From Symbiodinium natans (Eukaryota; Sar; Dinophyceae; Suessiales; Symbiodiniaceae): DNA of 64,000 nt. The first letter of the stretch is position 1, and every line of letters starts with the position of its first letter. The notes under the pieces were generated by a model that saw only the letters and a program-made list of their open reading frames with translations, was not told the origin of the DNA and made no database searches. Below, one piece after another: positions 11,874 to 23,500 of this stretch. Location of the stretch: contig CAJNDS010002816.1 in NCBI GenBank assembly GCA_905221605.1, positions 152,543 to 216,542 of the forward strand. The letters are read 5' to 3'. A program made the position numbers and the translations under genes.

Positions 11874-12362
11874 GCGCCTGCGCTCGCAGATCTGCTGCGG
11901 GTGGTGGAATATCCAACCCCGCGCCATCCTCGGTTGGGGCCTCCTGTTGGTCATGGACATGTCACGGACGGAGAAAACTGTTCCCGAATGCATGGCCCAT
12001 GGTATGAGAAAAGACGAATACACCGGGTTTCGTGGTGCATCCAGCCTTCACTGTACTGAGCATGCACTGTCTACAGAATCTAGAGTCAATTCGCAGCGCA
12101 ATGTGACGCGCCTACAAAACCGGCCCACAAGCCAGAAAGACGTGTGAGGACAAAACCGCTTGATGAGGATCGTGGCTTGTGCTTAGAGACATAAACCGAC
12201 ACTCGGCTTCGGCGCCAGCAAGGGGGAGTCCTCAACTGGCACGCGCCATTTGTGTTGATCGTGTGAAACTTGCTGATGGTTATCAACCTGGCACGAGATA
12301 TGCGTGAACAAACGGTGGCACAGGTAGTCAGGTTTCTTGCCCCATGCTACCTGCACAATCTG
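11874..12362 (+). repeat. Segmental duplication, copy 2 (partner 10666-11098)
   Basis: Same order of sequence blocks as copy 1. It carries two insertions, one after GAGAAAAGACG and one after GTGAACAAACGG, before the shared CACAATCTG end. The copies lie about 1.2 kb apart in the same orientation. Confidence 0.9.
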
Positions 12363-13459
12363 GGGGTTGTTGGCGTTTGACGGACTTCGCAAGCCGATGC
12401 AACATGTGGCACGGTTCAGCAGAGCAACGCCCGGCCAGCACAAACAACCAACATGACTAGCAAGAAATAGAGCAGCTATAAGAGAGAGCAACAGACGAGT
12501 CATCCAAAGCTCTCAACCCTAAGCCCTATTCCCAGATTTCTGGTCGACAACATGACACCAGCCCCAATACAATCAATCCCTAAGGACCCCATGTACATGT
12601 GCCTGTATAGTCTATATTTGTGCCTTAAAGGGCTTCTACGCAGCAGCTTTAGGGCCAGGCACATGGACCCTTAGGAAATTCTGCACCTGCAACCACAGCT
12701 CCGTCGCGGGTCGTGGATCCGCGCCCGCATTGCTTCCGGCTGAAGCATTCAATCGGTCTCCGACCTTTCTACGGGGCAAAATATTTCGCGAGGACGGAAG
12801 ACTATAACTTTCAGGAGAGACTTTTAAAGGTCACGTTCAGCCCGAAGCCAGCTGCATCGACTGAAAGGTCGCCGTTTTTGTAAAACCTCTACACCTGCAC
12901 TTGAAGATGGGCGAGGGCTCTGAGTGCTCATCCTAAAACCTAAACCCCAAAAAGCCCGTCTCCCAGTGATGCAGCCACTTTAGGGCTTCGGCTTTTGGGG
13001 CCTACTAGCTTTACGGGCTTTGACACCTGAATCCCGAAGCCACGCTCCATCAATGACATTGCCATCGACCTCGCCATCATTCCATCCACCCACACGTCTC
13101 GCCTGTACAGCTGCGGGTCCGTTGTGGAGAGGGTGCAGCCGTTCAGTACAATCCCGTAGCATTCGGTGCCGTCAGACCATATTGCAGTGGTACCCAGAAA
13201 GCCCGCTACCCTTCAATGACAGAACTTGGGGTTTCCGGATTAGGGGACCCTAAAACAAACTCCAAATACTAGGATTCCCATATAATAGGGACCCCAATCA
13301 GGTCCGTATACACTGTTTAAGGATCCCAACAGGGATGAGCATTTTTCTGGGGCTTCCAACCCACCCCCGCAAGAGGATCCAAAACACCAACAACCCCAGC
13401 TCAACTCCGGGCGCTCACTGCTCGGCTGGGTATCAAGAGGGCCTCTTGGGGGAGAGATA

Positions 13460-13558
13460 CCCTACAACCTAAACCCTAAACCCTAAACCCCGAACCCTGA
13501 ACCCTAAACCCTCAACCCTGAACCCTAAACCCTAAGCCCTACACCCCAAACCCCAAGC
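13460..13558 (-). repeat. Longest interstitial telomere-like tract
   Basis: About 99 bp of consecutive, slightly diverged CCCTAAA heptamers, with variants CCCTGAA, CCCTCAA and CCCCAAA. This is the best telomere-like array in the window. It lies far from either end of the window, so it is interstitial. Confidence 0.9.
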
Positions 13559-14090
13559 TGCCCAGTGCCTGTGTTATTAACTCAAAGGCACAAGATCCTT
13601 GATCTTTTGCTCGAGGTTGGCTTCCAGTGCTTTGGCATCCTGTCGTCTGAGGTTTCTTGGGGTAGGTAAAATTAGGGTCCCAGGCTTACTTCATAGTGCT
13701 TCATTTTGCAAGGCTTCGGACGGTTTAGGGCGGTCCTCCTGGTTCTAGCATGGGAATGTCTGAATCCCAACTGCTAAGCTTGAACCCTGGACTCTCGAAA
13801 GCATCGTCTGGAAACAACATCGCCAGCACTTATCCGAAATGCAGCTTCTATCCATCTGCATCGAGTCACAAACAATCTTGCTCCACACTGCCCGGGGCAA
13901 TTAGTAGGCCTGTAGGTCTGAAAAAGTTTTGTCTCAGCCGTTTTCGGCTTCTTGTTAGGGTGCCCGGGCCGGGGACAACATGAAACTCCTATAGGTTAAT
14001 AGGGTTATACAGGGTTACACATGGAGTAGGCCCCATAGACCGAGCTCATTCCAAATCAACCCCCAAAGACGTGTAACGTGGGGCTTCCCA

Positions 14091-14155
14091 AATCCTAAGC
14101 CCTAAGCCCTAAGCCCTCAGCCCTGAGCCCTTAAGCCCTAAACCCCAAACCCCTT
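14091..14155 (-). repeat. Degenerate telomere-like tract
   Basis: Consecutive CCTAAGCC, CCTCAGCC and CCTGAGCC heptamer variants end in CCCTAAACCCCAAACCCC. This is a decayed (CCCTAAA)n array. Confidence 0.75.
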
Positions 14156-17057
14156 TAAGGTGCAGCAGGCTCCTGCACGTCGAGGTCTGTTTTGAACAGG
14201 TTCGGCATGCTCTTAGTCCGAGGTGCGCGCAGGGGCACCTCCTTCGCTGCTAGGGATGCAGGGTTCCCTAAACCCTAAACCCCAAATCTCAACACCTGGG
14301 TCTCCTCAGTCTCTCATCGGGTTTTGGGGTTTCAGGTCATCAACCCGCTGCAGTTCACAGGCTTGTTCGGATTTCAGTCTGAGCTTTCCGGGTTCAGGGT
14401 TTCCGGTTTCGGGTTTAGCCGTTTAGGGGTTCAGGGAGTATCTGGGGATCTCAGTCACCAGAGATTACGGGCACACTTCCGGAAGACGAGGTTCTATGCG
14501 AGGGATGGACCCTGGTTGGGTCCAGGTATATTTTTCACTTTTTGGTCTAGGGCTTCGGTTTAAGGCTCATGGAGACGCAGACCTGGAGACATAAACAACA
14601 ATCAGTACTCCATGTAAAGCAGGTGCCTAAACCCGAAGCCCCCTTAAATTTGGGATGGATCTTTTGCCTGGAAGCTCACGAAGGTCTTGCTGTAAACTAG
14701 CTCCATGGCACTTGAGGCCAACTGCCGGAGACTGGAGAATGGTGGAAGGTAGACGCCTGAGCCGAAACGAGCTGCAGAAAGCCGTGAACCGCGCTGCTCA
14801 CTGTGAGAACAACCCTATACAAGCCCTATACCAACCCAGTAAACCTGAAAAGTCCCTCTAAATCCGTTTACCCTCGACACCCGATCAACCCAGTACGTGC
14901 GTCTGCCCTCCGCGTGCTTGACCCCCCATCGTATCCCTCCCCTCCCCGCCTAAACCCACCACGAACGACAGGGGGGGGAGGGGTCAAACACTAAACTCTG
15001 AACCTAAACCCTCAGCATAACCTTGCACCCTCAAGCCTCAAACCAAAAAGGCTCAAACAACTAAAGCCTAAAGCCACAGCCTAAGCCCTAACCCTTAAAC
15101 CCTAACTCCATCATAAACCGAAAACCATGAACCACACGGGGGGAGGGTAAAGCCAACCATGAACCAAAGGGGGGGAGGAAGGGGGAGAGGTACGTGAATG
15201 CTGGCGCACATAAAGCCTATAAAGCCCACAAACCCCTAACTTCTAAATGTGTTCAGGGCTGATAGGGTTGGGAGTTTCGGGTTGAGAGTTTAGGGTTTTC
15301 GGCTTTGGGGCCCCAGCAGCCGGCTGGGCCACGGGACATCCACAAGCGACAAAAGGCCCTGAATACCAGAATCTCAGCACCCCTTCCTTCCTCCCGAGGC
15401 CTGGAGAAGCCCCACAGCCACAGGTCTGAACATAACGAGTCTGCCCTAAACCCTGAACCCACATGAAGCTTGTTGGGTTTGGGAGCTGCGGGTTTGCCGA
15501 TAGAGACCCTCGAAGTCCCCCCGGTATTAGGGTTTCGGGTTTAGGTTTGGCATCTTGCCGGGCACTTGGGCCGGCTCCGCCAGGCACCAGATGCTTAAAA
15601 CCTTCATGAACCGAACATGTGGGGATGAAACCGTAAACCCTAAACTGGCCTACAAAGCCAAGACCATCATTTCCATTGTTCTGGCTTCAATACAGATTCT
15701 TTGGAAGTACACATTTCTTAGTATGCATCATTTACCCAAAGAAACAAACCAATCCATGTAGACATATAAAGCAACATCGTCATATGTAATTCATGTATCT
15801 TCTTCCTTGTGCGGCCTCCGTCAAAGCGCGCCGAGAACATGGCAACCCGGGCGCCTATGCCGTCGGGGATGGCGCCTTTGTTGGCCTCCACACCAAGGAC
15901 TGCGGGGTCTGGTTCGCAAGCACTATATTAGCTTGAAGACTTACGCCAGATGCTAGTAGTCGTGGTGAAGACAACTATAGAGTCAAGTTGCATCATCAGC
16001 ATCATCATAAGCAGAGTCAAAACTGACATGAGCAGCACTTAACACTGAAATCTGCTGAAGTACCCCCTCATCAAAAATGGCTGCGTCTTATTTTGGGGAC
16101 TGTAGCTTCTAGGCCCATGAACTCTACGTTCCTGCGTTTCTGATAGGCCTTAAACCCTACACACGCCACACGCGCTAGGAGCCTGGAAGCCATATAACTA
16201 AGCCCTTTGAACCCTGTAAGCCCTATCAAACCCTGCAAGTACCAAGAAGCCTTAAACCCTATCAACCTGGTGATAAGCCTCATAAGCCCTACAAACCCTA
16301 AGGGTTGCAGGCTTTGTAACCAAGCAATACGCTTCAAGCAAGCCTCTTGCAAACAAGGCCACACCCTCTCCTAACAAAATCGGGACCTCTAAACCCTAAA
16401 CCCTAAGCCCTGAACCCTAAATTGATCCCTTCGGGGAGGTATAAGGTAGCTAACTCCAGAATGAGGCGCATGTAAGCACTGTGAGCCCTATGAGCCATAC
16501 GAGCCTCTGAGCCCTAAAACCAGGATCGCCCCCTCGAAGGTCCCACCGGCGTGAAAACGCCCGTGGGGGGCCGGCATTGTTTCTCGAGGTTGCCACTGCC
16601 GTTTGGGCGTTTAGGGCTTCACAGTCTTATAGGGTTTTAGGGTGGTTTAGGGCCTAGGGTTACAGTAGTTAGGGTTTTAGCACATACAGAGTGTCGGACC
16701 GTAGGCAGGTTTCAGGGTTTGGGCTGAAGGTTCCGACGCACCGACGGTGCAGCACAACTTAGCTATGTGCAAGCATTCGAACTGCCATCATCCTGTTGTT
16801 CTCTTGAGGCTATTACTTCTGACTTGCTGCGTTATTCTTGTACTTGGTTATCGATGTCGTCATTGTTCAGACCACTCGTGATCCAATGGCGTCGCTCGTC
16901 AAAATCCGAAGTGCGATTGGTAGAATTGTCCAAAGGCATATGTTGTGTATAGGGAATATCTCATATCAATATCACAGCTTGCTGAAGCTGCACAGGCAAC
17001 CAGCGCGCGCCTAGAGCGGAATTGGAGACAAGCAAGTGTGCGACGCCACTAGTTTGC

Positions 17058-17217
17058 AGGCGCTCGAGTTTTGCAACGCATATCTCCATCCACTGGAGTG
17101 TGGCTTGCCACTGTTACTACGCCCTGACAGTGGTGGGATCATCCGACTCACACTCCACAATCTGCGACTGTGACATCGCGCAGCTTCACAGGCGCTGATG
17201 TCTGTTCAAGAATCGCA
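17058..17217 (+). repeat. Dispersed repeat, copy 1 (partner 28741-28871)
   Basis: Shares AGGCGCTCGAGTTTTGCAA, ATCTCCATC, CTGCGACTGTGACATCGCGC and GATGTCTGTTCAAGAATCGC, in the same order, with 28741-28871. This copy has about 45 extra bases in the middle and lacks the GTGAAGTTGCC of the other copy. The partner copy covers the stop codon of the sacsin-like gene. Confidence 0.85.
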
Positions 17218-18919
17218 GAGTATAACAAGGAAAGGCCATTCCCGAGATATAACCTCGGTGGCTCTTTGAGGTAGCTCTTCCCTGAGCTGCGTGCAAAGAC
17301 ATCTACAGCACCTTTTGCATAGAGGCCTGCTCCTCTTCTCGCCGAAGCAAACTCGATGGCAAGCTGAAAAAACCATGATGGGCCGCCTGAAGAAAAAGCC
17401 TTTTCAAAACCCCGCAGTGCTGACATCCTGCATCGAACCACCAGTCATGTCGCAAGCTCCAGACTGCGGTGCTTCAGAAGCTCATCTGGAGGTTGTTCCA
17501 ATTTTGGCATAGGAATTCAGGATCCAAGGTTTGGAGATTTTGGAGTTGGGTCAATTGGGTCAAGGCAGAGCCGGAACAACCCCCAGCCCCCCAAGCTCTT
17601 GTCATTGCGCAAGGATCAGGTCAGAAGTCAACATGACCTGGCATCAGCACACATGCCTTGTGGCAAATGAGACCTAGACCCCTCAAATCCTAAGCCCATT
17701 GCACTGAAGTCACCAAAGAAGGGCGCCCCGGAATCCTTTTCAAGCGACTTCTGCGGGGGGGGGGGTGGGGTTGGAGGGGGGCGAGTATGAAAAGAGCCAG
17801 CTCCACTCTCCTTGCAATGACTTGCACCGCGCAGCGCCTGCCAAGCATGTTCAGCTGTCCTAGAGAGATTTGCTATACCCTTCCAAAAAGCATAGCTTGC
17901 GGTACCCATCTGACCGCACCCAGTTAACCACTTCAGAGCACAAGAGATGCGATTAGGTCCCTGTGAGCTTAGGAGGAGCAAAACAAAGGGCCTCATGATC
18001 GGAACAAGCTGATTCTGCAAGTGCGTCACATTGCAACTCCTTTCATGCATGCGAAGTATTAAATGATGTCCTTGAGGACAGGAACACCGTCCACCTCAGT
18101 GCCGCCAGCGTGCATTCAGGGCACCAAAGATTTGGGAAGGCAGTCTTGCCGGACAAGGCAAGCTGACAATTGACACCGTTTCTTTGCTTGAGAGGGTGAT
18201 GCGAAGTGCTGAGATGCATATGAGGCAAGTCTCGGTCTGACTGAAGCAAGCAATGCACATTGCTTGCATGGAGAGAGTATGGGCTTTGAGATGGCCTTTG
18301 TCGCGTTGGCTCATGTTTGCTTGCGATCTGCCGCTGGAGACTCAACATGCTGCAAAACAACAAACACAAGCCGACAAAAACAGTCAACAAAGCCAGCACA
18401 GGCGCGGAGCAATGACCGAATTGCCATCGTTCTGAAATGGCAGTGCACGACTGGTCTTTACTTGCCCCGCCCATGCCTCGAGAGTCCTATGGCAAAGGCT
18501 GCATAGGTCCTGAGTCCTGGCTGCATCGAGGTTTCAGGGCAAAGACACCCTAAATCTGACATCCTATGCTGCAAACCCTCAAAGAAGCTTGCAAGCTTGG
18601 AGTTTGGGAACCTAGAAATGCTTCTGAGTATCACTTGACGCTCATGGGCTGTCCAAGTCCTCTTGCGCCAACACGCATGGCTCCTCAGCGGCCTGCAAGC
18701 TCAGGCATCCAAGAATCTAAGGTTCAAGGCTTGGGCTGCAAAACAAAACAAGCTCCTCCCTCCGTCTCCGGATCCTGCTCAACACATTGCATTGAAGGCA
18801 AATGTGAAGACGTGTGGAGGTTTTGTTCAGCTGGCGCTGCATGACATGCACCGGCAATCTTCACTGAAGTGCAGTGAGCAGTGAGGGCAAGATAATTCAA
18901 GCAAACTCAGCTTTCTGAG

Positions 18920-19275
18920 TAATGGTGGGCAATGATGGGTATTAGTGAGTAATGGTGGGTAATGGTGGGTATTGGTAGGTACTGGTGGGTAATGGTTGGT
19001 AATGGCGGGGCATGGTGGTACGAGGTACAGTGTACTAGTGAGAATGGAGTAATGGTGGAACTGGCGGGTAATACTGCGTAATGGTGAGTACTGGTCGGTG
19101 ATGGTGGGTAATGGTCGGTAACCAGGGAATGTGGGAATGGTGGGCGTGGGAATGGTGGGCGTGGGAATGGTGGGGAACGGTGCTAAATGGTGGGTGATGG
19201 TGGGTATGGTGGGGAATGGTGGGAATGCCGGGTAGTAGAAGACATAATGCTGGATCATGTAGGCAATGGTGGGAA
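18920..19275 (+). repeat. G-rich minisatellite (GGTGGGTAAT)n, array 1
   Basis: Degenerate decamers of the form GGTGGGTAAT/GGTGGGTATT fill most of 356 bp. The array is strongly strand-asymmetric (G+T-rich top strand). Apparent Thr/Pro-rich frames on the minus strand are repeat artefacts. Confidence 0.9.
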
Positions 19276-19374
19276 ATTAAATGTGGTTTTTACACGAAAT
19301 CGCTTCTCGGAGGCTTCCGGGAGCTCTGGGCCTTCCTTGTCGTACATGTTTAATACGCCCGGACGCCTCCCGCA

Positions 19375-19690
19375 ACAAACGGGCCCCCGATTTGTTACGC
19401 CATGTTTTAGTCTTGAGCTGCGGCGGCGTCGTGAACTAAGGAGACAACAACAAAACTCGGGACCCCGATTTGTACGCCATGTTTTTGGTTTTGGGCGGCG
19501 ATGCCATGAACAAAGGACAAACAACAATCGGCGCAACAAAACGGGGCCCCGATTTGTTACGCATGTTTTGGTTTTGGGCGGCGGCGGCGGCGGTGTCGCG
19601 AACAATGGAGACAACAAAAACTGGACGTAACAAAACGGGGCCTCAATCTGTTACGCCATGATTTTTGTTTTGGGCAGCGATGTCATGAAC
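19375..19690 (+). repeat. Four tandem copies of a 78-94 bp unit
   Basis: Each unit begins ACAAAACGGGGCCCCGATTT, continues GTTACGCCATGTTTTGG and a GGCGGCG run, and ends CATGAACAAAGGACAACAA. Unit starts lie near 19379, 19457, 19541 and 19635, so unit length grows (78, 84, 94 bp) partly through the GCG run. The array sits between the two G-rich minisatellites. Confidence 0.8.
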
Positions 19691-19699
19691 AAAGGACAA

Positions 19700-20240
19700 C
19701 AAAAACCATGTTGCTGCAGTTGGTTTGCTTGTTTGCTTTACTTACTGGTGTGTATTCACTTACTTGCTTAGTGGTGCATCTTCGCCTACTATATGATCTA
19801 TCTGCAGTTGTTTTGCTTATTGGGGCATCTTCGCTTACTATGTGCGGTTGTTCTGCTTTGTGGCGCGTCTTGGCTTTATATACGCTTCTTCTTGGAGTTA
19901 ATTTGTAAAGTGGTGAATGAAGTGAACGAGTGCAGAAATGAACGAAACGGACGCATTCGCTTATTCATTATCAACGGGGGCTAATAATTACTCGTATTGA
20001 GAGAATAATAACGCCCCCGCACAATAATATTCTTTTCACTCACGGCATTTATTCTGATTGTACTTCGAATATCGGCTCACTCGTTCACTCACTTCATACA
20101 CGTAATTCATGCGCACAATACGCTTACAATGTACGTGCATTCCATTTGCTTCACTCTTAGTTACCACACCATGACAGCACATTTCTACTTATTATTCATT
20201 TCTTGTGGCGCGTCTTCGCTTACTATGTGCAGTTGCTTTA
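19700..20240 (+). repeat. Diverged tandem repeat with TTCGCTTACTATGTGCAGTTG motif
   Basis: Related phrases CTTACTATGTGC and GTGGCGCGTCTT recur several times, near 19770, 19830, 19870 and 20210. They suggest a diverged tandem repeat of roughly 60-70 bp, interrupted by AT-rich unique sequence at 19905-20180. No gene is supported. Confidence 0.45.
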
Positions 20241-20244
20241 ACTG

Positions 20245-20500
20245 GTTGGTGATGCTGGATTATGGTGGGCAATGGTGGGTAACGCTGGGTATTGGTGGGT
20301 ACCTGTATTGATGGGTATTGATGGGGAATTGTGTGCAACGAGGGGGAATGGTGGCAATGGTGGGGAATGGTGAGTCATGGTGGGTGGTGGGTAAGGGTGG
20401 GAGTCATGGGCTGGTGGTGATGGTGGGTGCTGGTGGGTAGTGGTTGCTGATGTCGGGCATGGTGGTAAGAATGGTGTAATAGATGGTAGTGGAACTGTAG
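20245..20500 (+). repeat. G-rich minisatellite (GGTGGGTAAT)n, array 2
   Basis: Same decamer family as array 1 (GGTGGGCAAT, GGTGGGTATT, GGTGGTAAG). The two arrays flank a block of other tandem repeats. Confidence 0.85.
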
Positions 20501-23500
20501 ACACATATCTACCGAAACCGTCTCCCGTCTGCCATAGCCTGAGCTACGACTTGAATTTGGTCTAAGCATGTTTTTCTAGCAGGGCACTTGGAAAAGGAAA
20601 GCTGCCTATCGAGTTTCGACGCACGGCCCCCTTTTCAGTTCTCAGAGGAAGGGCTAGCCTGGACGCTCGAAATGCCAACAATTCCACTGTTCTGATCTCT
20701 TACGTCAACCACTGCGGCTGCTTACACAATTTCGGTATACTCTCCTGCGAACTGCAAATTGAATGAACGTCTACGCCCACGTCCACGTCTATGTCTATGA
20801 AAGCATTGCAACAGGGCAAACAGTGCCTGGCTGGAGGATCTGCATCGCTGTCCTGCTGGTGATCAACGGGCTTGGACAAAGGGCGGGAAAGCAAACACTT
20901 TGAGGGCCATCAACTAGAGAAATGTCAGGTCAGATGTCGAATTCCACACCACGTCAAACAAAGTTTGGCAGCTCAACTGCGAGACTGCTGGGCTGAATAA
21001 ACTTCCTGTGTCACCCTGCCAAACTCTAGAATTGGCCTGCTCTGCCAAAAGCCCAGAAAAGCAAAGGGAAGCGATTCTTCTCCCTGGCAAGGAGCCTGCT
21101 ACCATCGCTTGGTACCATGCCAACCGGAGGGCACCTCGGAAATGCAACCCTTAACCCTATATAGATCCAAAACTGCGTGGCATGACTGTGGCATGCTGCT
21201 CATTTAGACCAGTCAGTGCTTCTAAAAACTCGAGCTTCTGGATTCTGTACGGGGTCTGGAGAATCACCTATCTATCCCCACATGAGAACAGCCCCACTTG
21301 AGGCTTTAGATATATAGAGCCTAGGGGAGGTGATTCCTCGAGCACTTGATCGAGGCTGCCGCACCAACAGCAGGCATCCTCTGGCGGCGGGCCCTGCAGC
21401 ACAGTGCTCAGATGCTGGGCATCTCTCCAGCGCTTTTTCTTATCACCCAATCAAGGACAACTAGTCCCAGTGAATGGACAGGCATCCTGAAAACATGGAA
21501 TCTTGCTTCTGATCTCCCGTACCCTTCTCAAATTACGACACATCTGGCATCGCATCGATGTTGGGGTGAGGGTGGTCCGTCTCCAAAAGGGCTTAGGTTT
21601 AGGATGGCAGAAAAGGTAGCGACAGTGCTAGCAAGAGGGGCTCGGAGCATCACAGGCAAACTCACCCTGAAGGTCATACTGATCAATGCAACACAAGCCT
21701 CCCCAGGGGCACGGCAATTGACTTTTGCCTGGCAAGCGGGCTGCTGCCAAGGAAAGTCCACTGAGCATTTCTGCAAATTCACAAAAAAATGAAACCATTC
21801 AACTGGGCAGCTGTGTAATCTCAACTGGGCGTCCTAAACCTTCGAGGGCGTCTCACGTGCGATTGGCCGTTCGCATCCGTAGAGGATCTTTAGAGGGCCG
21901 TTCGTCTGCCCTGAGCATCCGGATCATGGAAAGCAGATCATTCAGGACGGACACCGTTAACGTATCCCAAGGTGGAAGATGGTAGAACTGCCAGGGCTGC
22001 GATTAGAGTGGCTCCAGACAGATAGGCTGTTTAGGCTGCGAAATGGAAGTTTTGGTGAACAGTGGTGCCTTAACTTTAGCTCAGATTGGATAAAAGCATG
22101 GCAACCATGGAAACCCCAAATATGCAGAAATTGCCACCTACACAACCCATCAGCCATCTGAGTACCTCACCTCTGCCGGCATCGGAAACAGGTGATCTGG
22201 CCTGCAGCAATTCCATTTCTTGGCGTGCTCAAAAGAATCACTTCCACAACCGTCTACTCAGGGGTTTTGCCGTTTTGGTCCCACTGTGCCACAGGTGTCT
22301 TGGGTGCTCCATGGGGCCCTGTTACAAACGCTCTCCAGCGACTGGTGCTGCCGCCTCCTGACATTGCCATGACTCAGTCCGAACAAAAGTCCTCTAGCTC
22401 AGTTCCAGGCGCTACCACTGCAGCCTCAGGTGCACTCTAGCGGTTGCGTGGGAAATCTTCCAAACACGATCTGAAAGTCAGGAACCCATGCCATGCACCA
22501 CATCTTGTTTCCCCCGGACCCGAAACAGTAGTCTTAAAAGAACAATGTCATCGTACATATCCCCCAGATACTATGACGATAACCCTTGTTAAAAACACCC
22601 CAAAGGGCACCCCATCAAATCCCCTCAATCCTTATTATAAAGCGTTGAATCTGAGGCACATACCATGTGTTCCAATCCAACTTCACCTCATCAGACCACT
22701 TTCTGCTGGCGTCGGGTCTAAGACACTAGCCCAAAACAGACCCAGCAATCCCCAACATACCATCTGGAGATTCTTTTGCTAACCAGAATCTGCCTCCAGC
22801 AACGGTCATCGCCGCCTGCAGCTGCAAGAATGGCTTGCGAGATGTCGCATCATACTCTCGCTTTGGACACTATAAAGCATGATGTGGAAAATTCAGCTGC
22901 GTAACGCTTTTAGATTCACCGCCACCCACTAATAGTAATTCTCCAGGACAATGGTAATTGTATTAAGGGGGTCCATCAAAACAATATCAGAGATCGACGA
23001 CACTTTGGAACGAGCCAAGCAAACAGTCAATACCTGCACGCAACCCTCGACAAGCTCCACCTGTAGGCAGCGAACAAGGCTACAGTGGCTACAGGAAGGC
23101 CTCCAGCAATGCTTTGACATCGTTGCAATCCGCGCCGGCCTGGCCACCAAGCATTTGGCAGTTTTCCACACATGGCGGAGCCCCTCATATGCCCCGATAT
23201 ATGCTCTTTCTTACAGGAAACCCAAAAGAAAACACCCTCACTTGTCAGCTGTAGAATGGTGCGCTCGAAAGCATGTGGACGCCATGGGCCAACCCCAAGT
23301 CCCGAGCTGGCCTCTACAAGGGCATAGAAAGCGCCTCCGAGAATTGCGGCTGGGAAAAAGCTTCTCAGTTCGTCTTTGCGAAAAGATCCTTTGACCGGCC
23401 GTTGGTATCATGTAACATTCGGAATTCACACTCTGCCTGCACAAAGCTGGGAGATTCAACATCGCCAAGCTTGCGGAGTGGTGTCAGCGGGTATGTCTTT

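Larger units (their letters stand above)
12363..17057. other. Non-coding stretch with telomere-like clusters
   Basis: No gene is supported. Telomere-like clusters occur at 13460-13558, 14091-14155, 15000-15120 and 16385-16425, with many single units between. A GGGACCCC-rich repeat related to 3203-3300 lies at 13232-13330. Open frames are short and mostly translate the repeats. Confidence 0.65.

Noticed and set aside
15243-15587. Minus-strand frame of 114 codons
   Set aside because: It starts and ends in telomere-like and poly-C text and shows no domain.
18920-20500. CRISPR-like array
   Set aside because: Repeats are contiguous and degenerate, with no unique spacers, and the genome is eukaryotic.
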